A stretch of DNA of 35,499 bases from Acidiphilium iwatense (GTDB taxonomy: Bacteria > Pseudomonadota > Alphaproteobacteria > Acetobacterales > Acetobacteraceae), in NCBI RefSeq assembly GCF_021556475.1, contig NZ_JAKGBZ010000038.1:1-35499 (forward strand), in the 5' to 3' direction. Made by a program: the position numbers and the translations under genes. The notes below the pieces were generated by a model, which was not told where the DNA came from, did not search any database, and saw only the letters and a program-made list of their open reading frames with translations. Shown here in pieces: positions 16,983 to 25,529 of this stretch. Position 1 is the first letter of the stretch. Each line of letters starts with the position of its first letter.

Positions 16983-17632
16983 GCGAAACCCGGATCAAAG
17001 GCTGGTCGCGGACCGAGATGGCGGCGCGCGCCGCCGCCGATATTCCCGAGGGCTGGGCGGTCAATCTCGGCATCGGCCTGCCCACGCTGATCGCCAATTA
17101 CGTTCCCGCCGAACGCGAGGTGATGTTCCATTCCGAGAACGGCGTCCTCGGTGTCGGCCCGGCGCCCGACGCGGGCGCGGAAGATATCTGGCTGATCAAC
17201 GCCGGCAAACAGCCGATCACCTTGCGTCCTGGCGCTTCCATCGTCGGCCAGGCCGACAGTTTCGGCATCATCCGCGGCGGCCATCTCGATCTCTGCGTGC
17301 TCGGCGGCTACGAGGTCGCGGCCAATGGCGATCTCGCCAACTGGTCCACCGGCAAGCCGGGCGAAGCGCCCGCCGTCGGCGGCGCAATGGATCTCGGCGC
17401 CGGCGCGAAACGCGTCTGGGTGCTGATGGAACACACCACCAGGGATGGCCGTCCGAAACTGGTCGAGCGCTGCGCCTATCCGCTCACCGCGCTCGGCTCG
17501 GTCACCCGAATCTACACCGATCTCGCCGTCATCGACGTCACTAAGCAGGGCTTTCTACTCCGCGACTGCGCTCCGGGTGCCAGTCACGCCGATGTGCAGG
17601 TCAAAACCGGCGCTACGCTTCACCGGCAATAA
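16979..17632 (+). CDS. pcaJ: 3-oxoacid CoA-transferase, subunit B
   Basis: This 217-residue beta subunit is partner of PcaI. The catalytic glutamate is Glu53 in 'MFHSENGVLGVG', which forms the glutamyl-CoA thioester. 'VNLGIGLPTLIANYVP' comes before it, and 'GGHLDLCVLGGYEVAANGDLANWSTG' and 'MEHTTRDGRPKLVERCAYPLT' after it, as in the family. It is the last gene of the pca block. The 48-base gap to the alcohol dehydrogenase has no evident terminator, so read-through is possible. Confidence 0.93.
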   Translation: MSETRIKGWSRTEMAARAAADIPEGWAVNLGIGLPTLIANYVPAEREVMFHSENGVLGVGPAPDAGAEDIWLINAGKQPITLRPGASIVGQADSFGIIRGGHLDLCVLGGYEVAANGDLANWSTGKPGEAPAVGGAMDLGAGAKRVWVLMEHTTRDGRPKLVERCAYPLTALGSVTRIYTDLAVIDVTKQGFLLRDCAPGASHADVQVKTGATLHRQ

Positions 17633-17680
17633 TTTCGAGCGCCTCTAACACGCATCATATGGATTCATAGGGAGTGAAGC

Positions 17681-18781
17681 ATGACGGACGCAACGCAACA
17701 GGGCAACAGACAATCATCCATGCGTGCTTGGGCAGTCGTCCAGAACGGTGCGCCCCTCGCCGAAATCGAATTGCCGATGCCTGAGCCGCAAGGCACCGAA
17801 ATCCTACTGGAAGTCACCCATTGCGGGGTCTGCCATTCCGACCTGCATATCTGGGACGGGTATTACGATCTCGGCAGCGCGGGGCGTTACGAAATCGTCC
17901 AGCGCGGCATTGCGCTGCCGCTGGCGCTCGGTCATGAAATCGTCGGCCGGGTGGTCAAGCTCGGACCCGCCGCTTCGGGCGTGAAGCCCGGCGATATCCG
18001 CATCGTCTATCCCTGGGCCGGCTGCGGCGAGTGCGCGCACTGCCTGGCAGGCGAGGATAATCTCTGTCCGAAGCCGCGCTCGCTCGGGATTTACCGGAAT
18101 GGCGGCTTCGCGACCCACGTGATCGCCGCCGAGGCGCAGCATCTGGTCGATCCCGGCGATATCGACCCCGCTTTGGCCGCGACCTATGCGTGTTCCGGCA
18201 TCACGGTGTTCGCCGCGATCAGGAAGGTGATGCCGCTCGCGCCCGACCAGCCGGTGGTGCTGATCGGCGCCGGCGGGCTCGGGCTGTCGGCGATTTCGGT
18301 GTTGAAAGTACTCGGCCATCGGGCGATCGTCAGCGTCGATACTAGCGCGACGAAGCGGGACGCTGCCATACAAGCGGGTGCGACCGCGACGGTCGATGGT
18401 GCGGCTGACCGGCTCGACAAAGCGATCGTCGCCGCGTGCGGCGGTCCGCCCGTCGCGATCATCGATCTGGTCAACGGTTCGGGCACCGCACGCGCCGCTC
18501 ACGCGGCCCTTGCCAAGGGCGGCAAGCTTGTCATGGTCGGGCTGTTCGGCGGCGAACTCACACTCCCGCTGCCCTTCATGCCGATGCGTGCACTTACGAT
18601 TCAAGGCAGTTTCGTCGGCTCCCCCGGCGATCTGCGCGACCTGGTCGAACTTGCCCAGGGCGGAGCCTTGCCGCCATTACCGATCGAGACGGTGCCGCAA
18701 CACGATGCCGATGCGGCGCTGCATCGGCTCAAAAATGGAGAGGTGACCGGCCGGCTCGTCCTGGTCGCCGGGGCCGCTTGA
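17681..18781 (+). CDS. Zinc-dependent medium-chain alcohol dehydrogenase
   Basis: This 366-residue NAD(P)-dependent dehydrogenase has catalytic zinc ligands Cys48 ('THCGVCHSDLH') and His85-Glu86 ('LALGHEIVGR'). Structural zinc cysteines are 115, 118, 121 and 129 ('GCGECAHCLAGEDNLC'). The Rossmann motif is 'VLIGAGGLGLSAISVLK'. A 12-residue polar N-terminal extension precedes 'MRAWAVV'. I kept the ATG at 17681 because GGGAG sits in front of it. The substrate is unknown. Position between pca and the fds regulator could mean either an aromatic or short-chain alcohol role, or none. The stop overlaps the TTG start of the LysR gene. Confidence 0.9.
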   Translation: MTDATQQGNRQSSMRAWAVVQNGAPLAEIELPMPEPQGTEILLEVTHCGVCHSDLHIWDGYYDLGSAGRYEIVQRGIALPLALGHEIVGRVVKLGPAASGVKPGDIRIVYPWAGCGECAHCLAGEDNLCPKPRSLGIYRNGGFATHVIAAEAQHLVDPGDIDPALAATYACSGITVFAAIRKVMPLAPDQPVVLIGAGGLGLSAISVLKVLGHRAIVSVDTSATKRDAAIQAGATATVDGAADRLDKAIVAACGGPPVAIIDLVNGSGTARAAHAALAKGGKLVMVGLFGGELTLPLPFMPMRALTIQGSFVGSPGDLRDLVELAQGGALPPLPIETVPQHDADAALHRLKNGEVTGRLVLVAGAA

Positions 18782-19677
18782 TCGACAAGCTCGAATATCT
18801 TCTGGCTTTGGCGCGCGAAAGGCATTTTGGTCGCGCGGCAGAAAGTTGCGGAGTTACGCAACCGACTTTTTCCGCAGGCATCCGCACGCTGGAAGAAACG
18901 CTAGGCATGCCGCTGGTCGAGCGCTCCTCGCGCTTTCAGGGTTTTACCCCGGAAGGCGAACGCGTGCTCGATTGGGCGCGCCGCATCGTGGGCGACATGC
19001 GGGCAATGCGCGCGGATATCGGCGCGCTGAAACGCGGGCTCTCCGGCCTTCTGCGCATTGCAGCCATTCCGACTGCGCTCGCCACCATCACCGAGCTCAC
19101 CACGCCCTATCGCGCCATGCATCCCGATGTCCGCTTTTCGATCCAATCCTGCACATCCAACGAGGTGCTGCGGCGTTTGGAAAATTTCGAGATCGACGCC
19201 GGCGTCACCTATCTCGACAATGAGCCGATCGGCCGTACCCGCGTGGTTCCATTTTATCAGGAGCGCTACCGGCTGCTGACGTCGGCCGGAGCACTGCTCG
19301 GCCATCGTGACCGGGTGAGTTGGGCCGAACTCGGCCAAATTCCGCTCTGCCTGCTGACACCGGACATGCAGAATCGCCGCATCCTCGACCGGTTGCTGCA
19401 CAACGCTGGTGTCGAACTCCTGCCAACTCTCGAGAGCAATTCGATCGTCGTGCTGGTCAGTCACGTCCAGACCGGACGCTGGGCCTGTGTGCTGCCCGAA
19501 AAGCTGGCTCGGATCTTTGGTCTGACCGAAAAACTGCGCGCGATTCCGATCGTTTCGCCCGAAGAGGTTCACACGGTCGGCCTCGTGTTGCCGGACCGGG
19601 AACCGCTGTCGCCGCTGGTGACTGCCCTGGTGCAGATCGCCTCCCAACACGCCAAGGATCTCGCGGACACGCCTTGA
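18778..19677 (+). CDS. LysR-type transcriptional regulator, probable regulator of the fds operon
   Basis: This is a 299-residue LTTR. The winged-helix N terminus reads 'KLEYLLALARERHFGRAAESCGVTQPTFSAGIRTLEETLGMPLVERSSRFQGFTPEG' (about 4-60), followed by a PBP2-type co-inducer domain (about 90-295). The start is taken as TTG 18778, which overlaps the dehydrogenase stop (TTGA). Protein family alignment requires a start here, as the HTH begins within five residues. It lies 151 bases before fdsG on the same strand, and a LysR dyad (ATAG-N7-CTAT) sits across its own stop codon. LysR genes next to fds operons are known (FdsR in Cupriavidus), usually divergent. The effector is presumably formate or a related metabolite (inference). 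Confidence 0.88.
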   Translation: MIDKLEYLLALARERHFGRAAESCGVTQPTFSAGIRTLEETLGMPLVERSSRFQGFTPEGERVLDWARRIVGDMRAMRADIGALKRGLSGLLRIAAIPTALATITELTTPYRAMHPDVRFSIQSCTSNEVLRRLENFEIDAGVTYLDNEPIGRTRVVPFYQERYRLLTSAGALLGHRDRVSWAELGQIPLCLLTPDMQNRRILDRLLHNAGVELLPTLESNSIVVLVSHVQTGRWACVLPEKLARIFGLTEKLRAIPIVSPEEVHTVGLVLPDREPLSPLVTALVQIASQHAKDLADTP

Positions 19678-19692
19678 TAGATTTTTTCTATC
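19676..19692. promoter_or_regulatory. LysR-type binding dyad upstream of fdsG
   Basis: GATAGA at 19676-19681 and TCTATC at 19687-19692 are perfect arms with a TTTTT spacer. This contains ATAG-N7-CTAT, an exact T-N11-A LTTR box. It overlaps the lysR stop codon and lies about 140 bases before fdsG in an AT-rich stretch. The binding partner is inferred to be the adjacent LysR protein. Confidence 0.5.
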
Positions 19693-19777
19693 GAATGATC
19701 TGGCATTTAGCTTGTTTGCTTTGCCGAATTATGGGATACAAAATCCAAACCGTTCGATTGCGGTTGAACGACCAAGA

Positions 19778-19797
19778 CGCCGCAGACTGACGCGGCG
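19778..19797 (+). promoter_or_regulatory. Hairpin in the fdsG 5' leader
   Basis: CGCCGC and GCGGCG form a 6-base-pair stem with the loop AGACTGAC, 31 bases before the fdsG start. There is no T-run. It could affect leader stability or translation. The rest of 19693-19828 is AT-rich and contains no recognised gene. Confidence 0.25.
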
Positions 19798-19828
19798 ACC
19801 AAAACGGATGGAAAACGGAACGTAGAAG

Positions 19829-20302
19829 ATGGCAGATACCTCCCAAACGTGGAACGAGGCCGTAGCGCGTGAAATCATCGCCACGCATCACGATCGCGAA
19901 GGAGCGATGCTACCGATGCTTCACGCAATTCAGGAGGAATTCGGATATATTCCGCGCGAGGCCGAGCCGGTCATCGCCGAGGCGCTGAACCTCAGCCGCG
20001 CGGAAGTTCATGGCGTCATCACCTTCTATCACGATTTCCGCCGTGAGCCGGCGGGACGCCACGTGCTGAAAATCTGCCGCGCCGAAGCCTGCCAGTCGAT
20101 GGGTTCGGAGGCGAACGCGCATCGGTTGCTGGAGCGGCTCGGCCTGGATTGGGGCGGGACGACGGCGGATGGGCGAATCACGATCGAAGCGGTCTATTGC
20201 CTGGGGCTGTGCGCCACCGCGCCCAGCGCGCTGCTTGATGGCGAGCCGGTCGGCAGGCTGGACGCCGCAAGCCTCGAATCCCTGGCGATGGAGGCGGCGT
20301 AA
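19829..20302 (+). CDS. fdsG: NAD-dependent formate dehydrogenase, gamma subunit
   Basis: This 157-residue NuoE-like subunit carries one [2Fe-2S] cluster and passes electrons between the FMN of FdsB and the rest of the complex. Thioredoxin-fold ligands are Cys83, Cys88, Cys124 and Cys128 ('CRAEACQSMG' and 'CLGLCATAPS'). The N-terminal helical part has 'GAMLPMLHAIQEEFGYIPREAEPVIAEALNLSRAEVHGVITFYHDF', as in NuoE/HoxE/FdsG. It is the first gene of the fds operon. The ATG has only a weak purine tract upstream. The TAA stop shares its last base with the fdsB ATG (TAATG). Confidence 0.95.
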   Translation: MADTSQTWNEAVAREIIATHHDREGAMLPMLHAIQEEFGYIPREAEPVIAEALNLSRAEVHGVITFYHDFRREPAGRHVLKICRAEACQSMGSEANAHRLLERLGLDWGGTTADGRITIEAVYCLGLCATAPSALLDGEPVGRLDAASLESLAMEAA

Positions 20303-21852
20303 TGAAAATTTTTGTGCCCAGGGACATGGCCGCGGTCGCGGTAGGTGCCGATCGGGTCGCCGCGGCAATCGAGGCGGAGGCGCGCGCGCGCAACATCCCG
20401 GTGAGCATCGTGCGCAACGGCTCGCGCGGGCTGTTCTGGCTGGAGCCGCTGGTCGAGGTAACGACAGCATCGGGGCGGATCGGCTACGGGCCGCTCAGCG
20501 AAGCCGACGTGCCGTCGCTGTTCGAGCAGCGCTTTTTCGATGGCGCGCCGCATCCGAAATGTCTCGGCCATGTCGATAAGATTCCGTTTCTCGCCAGGCA
20601 GGCGCGCTTCACCTTCGGGCGCGCCGGGGTGATCGATCCGCTCTCGCTCGACGACTATCGCCATCATGGCGGGTTCAAGGGGCTTGAGAGCGCGCTGTCG
20701 CTCGGGGGCGTCGGAATTATCGCGGCGGTGAAGGAGAGCGGGCTGCGCGGACGCGGGGGCGCCGGTTTTCCGACCGGGATCAAATGGGAAACCGTCGCGC
20801 GCACCCCAGCTTCCCAAAAATACATCGTCTGCAACGCGGATGAAGGCGATTCCGGCACCTTCGCCGATCGCCTGATCATGGAAGCCGATCCGTTCATGCT
20901 GATCGAAGGCATGACGATCGCCGGCATCGGCGTCGGCGCCACCAAGGGCTACATCTATCTGCGCTCGGAATATCCGTTTGCGATCCGCATGATGCAGCAG
21001 GCGATCGGCATCGCCCGCCACGCCGGATATCTGGGCGCCTCGATCGACGGCAGCGGAGCCGCGTTCGATATCGAGGTTCGGGTCGGCGCCGGCGCCTATG
21101 TGTGCGGCGAGGAAACTTCGCTGCTCGACAGCCTGGAAGGCAAGCGCGGCCAGGTTCGCGCCAAGCCGCCGCTGCCGGCGATCAGGGGTTTGTTTGGTAG
21201 ACCGACCGTCATCAACAACACGATCACGCTCGCGAGTGTGTCGTTTATCATGGCCGAAGGCGCCAAGGCTTACGCCGAAATTGGCTATGGCCGGTCGCGC
21301 GGGACGATGCCGGTGCAGCTTGCCGGCAACGTGAAGTTCGGCGGCCTGTTCGAATGCGCCTTCGGCGTTACGCTGGGCGAGTTGGTGAACGACATCGGCG
21401 GCGGCACCCATTCCGGCCGTCCGGTGCGCGCGGTGCAGGCCGGCGGCCCGCTCGGCGCCTATTTTCCGCCCGCGCTGTTCGACACGCCCTACGACTACGA
21501 GGCTTTCGCCAAAAAGGACGGGCTGATCGGCCATGGTGGCCTCGTCGTGTTCGACGACACCGTGGACATGGCGAAAATGGCGCGGTTCGCGATGAAATTC
21601 TGCGCCATCGAATCGTGCGGCAAATGCACGCCCTGCCGGATCGGCGCGGTGCGCGGGACGGAGACCTTCGACAAGATCATCGCCGGTATCGAGCCGGAGC
21701 GGAATCTCGCTCTGGTGCGCGATCTTTGCGAGACGATGAAATTCGGCTCGCTGTGTGCGCTGGGCGGCTTCACACCCTATCCGGTGCTCAGCGCGCTCGA
21801 TCACTTTCCCGAGGATTTCGCGACGCCGCCGCTGCGGCACGCGGCAGAATAA
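20302..21852 (+). CDS. fdsB: NAD-dependent formate dehydrogenase, beta subunit
   Basis: This 516-residue NuoF-like diaphorase subunit binds FMN and NAD+. An N-terminal thioredoxin-like domain (about 1-110), found in FdsB rather than in plain NuoF, precedes the flavin/NAD region. That region shows 'GRGGAGFPTGIKW' (150-162) and 'CNADEGDSGTFADR' (177-190), then 'GAGAYVCGEETSLLDSLEGKRG'. The [4Fe-4S] cluster ligands are Cys439, Cys442 and Cys445 in 'ESCGKCTPCRIG', plus Cys485 in 'GSLCALGG'. The complex is soluble and cytosolic. The gene is coupled to fdsG by a one-base overlap and followed 12 bases later by fdsA. Confidence 0.96.
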   Translation: MKIFVPRDMAAVAVGADRVAAAIEAEARARNIPVSIVRNGSRGLFWLEPLVEVTTASGRIGYGPLSEADVPSLFEQRFFDGAPHPKCLGHVDKIPFLARQARFTFGRAGVIDPLSLDDYRHHGGFKGLESALSLGGVGIIAAVKESGLRGRGGAGFPTGIKWETVARTPASQKYIVCNADEGDSGTFADRLIMEADPFMLIEGMTIAGIGVGATKGYIYLRSEYPFAIRMMQQAIGIARHAGYLGASIDGSGAAFDIEVRVGAGAYVCGEETSLLDSLEGKRGQVRAKPPLPAIRGLFGRPTVINNTITLASVSFIMAEGAKAYAEIGYGRSRGTMPVQLAGNVKFGGLFECAFGVTLGELVNDIGGGTHSGRPVRAVQAGGPLGAYFPPALFDTPYDYEAFAKKDGLIGHGGLVVFDDTVDMAKMARFAMKFCAIESCGKCTPCRIGAVRGTETFDKIIAGIEPERNLALVRDLCETMKFGSLCALGGFTPYPVLSALDHFPEDFATPPLRHAAE

Positions 21853-21864
21853 AGGAAAACCGCC

Positions 21865-24705
21865 ATGGGACTCATTCAGGAAATCGACTACGGCACCAAG
21901 CCGGCCAATGCGGAAACCCTGGTCAGTCTGACCATCGACGGGGTTGCGGTCAGCGTGCCGGAAGGCACCTCGGTGATGCGCGCGGCGATGGAAATCGGTA
22001 CTCAGATTCCCAAGCTCTGCGCCTCCGACATGTTGGACAGTTTCGGCTCCTGCCGGCTCTGCCTGGTGGAAATCGAAGGCCGCGCCGGCACGCCGGCATC
22101 CTGCACCACGCTGGTCGCCGAAGGCATGGTGGTCCACACTCAGAACGAGCGGCTCGGCCGGATTCGCAAAGGGGTGATGGAACTCTACATTTCCGACCAT
22201 CCGCTCGATTGCCTGACTTGCTCGGCCAACGGCGATTGCGAATTGCAGGACATGGCCGGCGCGGTCGGCCTGCGCGACGTGCGCTACGGCTATGCAGGCG
22301 ACAATCACCTCGACGCGGCCAAGGACGTTTCCAATCCGTATTTCCGGTTCGACCCGGCGAAATGCATCGTCTGCTCGCGCTGCGTGCGCGCCTGCGAGGA
22401 GGTTCAGGGCACCTTTGCGCTGACCATCGCGGGGCGCGGCTTCGATTCGAAGGTTTCCCCCGGCATGGAGGAGAATTTCTTCGATTCCGAGTGCGTCTCC
22501 TGCGGCGCCTGCGTGCAGGCCTGCCCGACCGCGACGCTGATGGAGACATCGGTGATCGAAATCGGCCAGCCCGAGCATTCCGCAGTCACCACCTGTGCCT
22601 ATTGCGGCGTGGGCTGCTCGTTCAAGGCGGAAATGCGCGGCGAGCAGGTGGTCCGCATGGTGCCTTACAAGGACGGCAAGGCGAATCACGGGCATTCCTG
22701 CGTGAAAGGCCGGTTTGCGTGGGGTTATGCCACGCATCGCGACCGCATCACCAAGCCGATGATCCGTGCCAAAATCACCGACCCGTGGCACGAGGTTTCG
22801 TGGGACGAGGCGATCGCCCACACCGCGTCGGAGTTCAAGCACATCCAGGCTAAATACGGCCGTTCCTCGGTCGGCGGCATCACCTCCTCGCGCTGCACCA
22901 ACGAGGAAACCTATCTGGTGCAGAAGCTGGTGCGCGCCGGCTTCGGGAACAACAACGTCGATACCTGTGCCCGCGTCTGCCACTCGCCGACCGGCTATGG
23001 CCTGTCGCAGACCTTCGGCACCTCGGCCGGCACCCAGGATTTCGACAGCGTCGAGCAGGCGGATGTTATGCTGCTGATCGGCGCCAACCCGACCGACGGC
23101 CACCCCGTCTTCGCCTCGCGGATGAAAAAGCGCCTGCGCGAGGGCGCGAAGCTGATCGTCATCGACCCGCGCCGGATCGACCTCGTCCGCACCCCGCATG
23201 TTGAGGCCGAATACCATCTGCCGATCCGCCCGGGCACCAACGTCGCCATCCTGAGCGCGATCGCCCATGTGATCGTGACCGAAAACCTGATCGACGCGGA
23301 TTATATTCGCGAACGCTGCGACGCTGACGCCTTCGCCCATTGGGCGGAGTTCGTCTCGCAGGAACGCAACAGCCCGGAAGCGCTGGCCGCGACCACCGGC
23401 GTCGATCCTGAACTGGTCCGCAAGGCCGCGCGCCTCTACGCGACGGGCGGCAATGGTGCCATCTATTACGGCCTCGGCATCACCGAGCACAGTCAGGGCA
23501 CCACGGCGGTGATGGCGCTCGCCAACCTCGCGATGGCGACCGGCAATATCGGCCGCGTCGGTGTCGGCGTGAATCCGCTGCGCGGGCAGAATAACGTGCA
23601 GGGCAGTTGCGACATGGGCAGCTTCCCGCATGAATATACCGGCTACCGCCATGTCGGCACCGAGAACGTGCGCGAGTCCTTCGAGATCGACTGGGGCATC
23701 AAGCTCGACCCCGAGCCCGGCCTGCGCATCCCCAACATGCTCGACGCCGCGATCGACGGCACCTTCATGGGCCTCTACATCCAGGGCGAGGACATCGCCC
23801 AGTCCGACCCCGACATCAAGCACATCACCGCCGGGCTCTCGGCGATGGAATGCGTCGTCGTGCAGGATCTGTTCCTCAACGAGACGGCGCAGTTCGCCCA
23901 TGTCTTCCTGCCGGGTTCGACCTTCCTCGAAAAGAACGGCACTTTCACCAACGCCGAACGCCGCATCCAGCGCGTCCGCAAGGTGATGACACCGAAAAAT
24001 GGCTACGAGGACTGGGAAATCACCCAGCTCATCTCCAACGCCGTCGGCTTCCCGATGAACTACGCGCATCCCTCCGAAATCATGGACGAGGTCGCGCGGC
24101 TGACGCCGACTTTTGCGAACGTGTCGTTCGACCTTCTGGACCGTGTGGGCTCCGTGCAGTGGCCGTGCAACGAAGCCGCCCCCGAGGGCACGCCGATCAT
24201 GCATATCGATCATTTCGTGCGCGGCCAGGGGCGGTTCTTCGTCACCGAATACGTGCCCACCGACGAAAAGACCGGCCCGCGCTATCCGCTGCTGCTCACC
24301 ACCGGCCGCATCCTCAGCCAGTACAATGTCGGCGCGCAGACGCGGCGCACTGAAAACTCCGCCTGGCACAAGGAAGATCTGCTGGAAATCCACCCGCACG
24401 ACGCCGAGCAGCGCGGCGTCACCGACGGTTCCTGGGTCAAGGTCGCCAGCCGTTCCGGCGAGATCGCCCTGCACGCCAAGGTGACCGAACGCGTCGCCCC
24501 CGGCGTGGTCTACACCACCTTCCACCACCCGATGACGATGGCGAACATCGTCACCACCGACTATTCCGACTGGGCGACCAACTGCCCGGAATACAAGGTG
24601 ACGGCGGTGCAGGTCTCGCCGTCGAACGGCCCGACCGACGCGCAGCGCGACTATGCCGAACTCGGCCGCCGCACCCGCCAGATCGAGGTCGCCGCCGCCG
24701 AATGA
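21865..24705 (+). CDS. fdsA: NAD-dependent formate dehydrogenase, catalytic alpha subunit (molybdenum)
   Basis: This 946-residue enzyme oxidises formate to CO2 at a bis-MGD molybdenum centre. The N-terminal NuoG-like part holds a [2Fe-2S] site (Cys52, 63, 66, 80), a His-Cys3 [4Fe-4S] site (His112, Cys116, 119, 125) and two ferredoxin-type clusters (Cys167/170/173/177 and 210/213/216/220). The molybdopterin domain starts with a cluster at Cys244, 247, 251 and 279. The metal ligand is Cys372 in 'CARVCHSPTGYGL', so this is the cysteine, not selenocysteine, form. 'GITEHSQGTTAVMALANLAMATGNIGR' and the C-terminal 'LLLTTGRILSQYNVGAQTRRT' are typical of FdsA/FdhF. AGGAAA precedes the ATG. The stop overlaps fdhD. 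Confidence 0.97.
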   Translation: MGLIQEIDYGTKPANAETLVSLTIDGVAVSVPEGTSVMRAAMEIGTQIPKLCASDMLDSFGSCRLCLVEIEGRAGTPASCTTLVAEGMVVHTQNERLGRIRKGVMELYISDHPLDCLTCSANGDCELQDMAGAVGLRDVRYGYAGDNHLDAAKDVSNPYFRFDPAKCIVCSRCVRACEEVQGTFALTIAGRGFDSKVSPGMEENFFDSECVSCGACVQACPTATLMETSVIEIGQPEHSAVTTCAYCGVGCSFKAEMRGEQVVRMVPYKDGKANHGHSCVKGRFAWGYATHRDRITKPMIRAKITDPWHEVSWDEAIAHTASEFKHIQAKYGRSSVGGITSSRCTNEETYLVQKLVRAGFGNNNVDTCARVCHSPTGYGLSQTFGTSAGTQDFDSVEQADVMLLIGANPTDGHPVFASRMKKRLREGAKLIVIDPRRIDLVRTPHVEAEYHLPIRPGTNVAILSAIAHVIVTENLIDADYIRERCDADAFAHWAEFVSQERNSPEALAATTGVDPELVRKAARLYATGGNGAIYYGLGITEHSQGTTAVMALANLAMATGNIGRVGVGVNPLRGQNNVQGSCDMGSFPHEYTGYRHVGTENVRESFEIDWGIKLDPEPGLRIPNMLDAAIDGTFMGLYIQGEDIAQSDPDIKHITAGLSAMECVVVQDLFLNETAQFAHVFLPGSTFLEKNGTFTNAERRIQRVRKVMTPKNGYEDWEITQLISNAVGFPMNYAHPSEIMDEVARLTPTFANVSFDLLDRVGSVQWPCNEAAPEGTPIMHIDHFVRGQGRFFVTEYVPTDEKTGPRYPLLLTTGRILSQYNVGAQTRRTENSAWHKEDLLEIHPHDAEQRGVTDGSWVKVASRSGEIALHAKVTERVAPGVVYTTFHHPMTMANIVTTDYSDWATNCPEYKVTAVQVSPSNGPTDAQRDYAELGRRTRQIEVAAAE

Positions 24706-25529
24706 CCATGCTGCCCGCGCCGGTCACCAGGGTCGCCGCTACCGCCTTCCGCCACGGCGGCATCGCGGCGATCAGCCGCGCCCTTCCCGAGGAAGCGGCC
24801 GTCGCGCTCAGCTACGATCAGGTCGGCTACGCAGTAATGATGGCGACGCCATCCGACCTCGAGGATTTCGCGGTCGGGTTCAGCCTGTCGGAAGGTATCG
24901 TCGAACGTCCCGCCGATATCCTCGATTGCGAAATTGTTATGGTGGAACAGGGCATCGAGTGCCGGATGCGCCTTGCGCATGATGTTTCGGCCCGGCTCGC
25001 GCAGCGGCGACGCCATCTGGCGGGCGCACTGGGCTGCGGGCTGTGCGGACTGGAAAGCCTGGCCGAGGCGAACCGCGCGATCCCGCGGGTTGGATCTTCC
25101 CTTTCGATCGCGGCCCCGGCACTGATGCGGGCAATGCGTGAGATGTCGGCTCGGCAAACGCTGAACCGGCAGGCTCATGGTATTCATGCGGCAGCCTTTC
25201 TCGATCCCACCGATCAGTCCGTGCTGGTGCGCGAGGATGTCGGCCGTCACAACGCGCTGGACAAGGTCGTCGGCGGGCTCGCCCGCGCGCAACGCTCCGG
25301 CGGTTCGGGCGCGATCCTGCTGACCAGCCGGGTCTCGATCGAGCTGATCCAGAAGGCCGCCCTGCTTGGCGCACCCATTCTCATCGCTGTTTCGGTTCCC
25401 ACGGCGCACGCGCTGCGCGCCGCCGAGGCTGCCGGCATCACCCTCGCCGCCGTCGCGCGCGACGACGGGTTCGAAGTTTTCACCCATCCATCCCGCATCC
25501 GGTTCGGAGTCGAAACCCATGTCGCATGA
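24702..25529 (+). CDS. fdhD: FdhD/FdsC-type formate dehydrogenase accessory sulfurtransferase
   Basis: This 275-residue protein is the chaperone that binds bis-MGD and passes sulfur to the molybdenum centre of formate dehydrogenase. The active CxxC is Cys112/Cys115 in 'GCGLCGLESL', matching the CxxC loop of E. coli FdhD. 'MATPSDLEDFAVGFSLSEGIV' (47-67), 'LNRQAHGIHAAAF', 'VREDVGRHNALDKVVGGL' and 'LLTSRVSIELIQKAALLGAPILIAVS' are the conserved blocks. In fds operons the gene is called fdsC. It overlaps fdsA by four bases and fdsD by 11 bases. Confidence 0.94.
   Translation: MTMLPAPVTRVAATAFRHGGIAAISRALPEEAAVALSYDQVGYAVMMATPSDLEDFAVGFSLSEGIVERPADILDCEIVMVEQGIECRMRLAHDVSARLAQRRRHLAGALGCGLCGLESLAEANRAIPRVGSSLSIAAPALMRAMREMSARQTLNRQAHGIHAAAFLDPTDQSVLVREDVGRHNALDKVVGGLARAQRSGGSGAILLTSRVSIELIQKAALLGAPILIAVSVPTAHALRAAEAAGITLAAVARDDGFEVFTHPSRIRFGVETHVA

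Noticed and set aside
19731-19790. A 19-codon frame in the fdsG leader, reading MGYKIQTVRLRLNDQDAAD
   Set aside because: It has no ribosome-binding site, no run of regulatory codons and no recognisable peptide pattern. Kept only as a note on leader structure.
20194-24528. A very long open frame (over 1400 codons) on the minus strand opposite fdsB and fdsA
   Set aside because: It is the mirror frame of GC-rich coding DNA. The peptide is Arg/His/Gly/Ala-rich without domain motifs, while the plus strand encodes clear Fds subunits.
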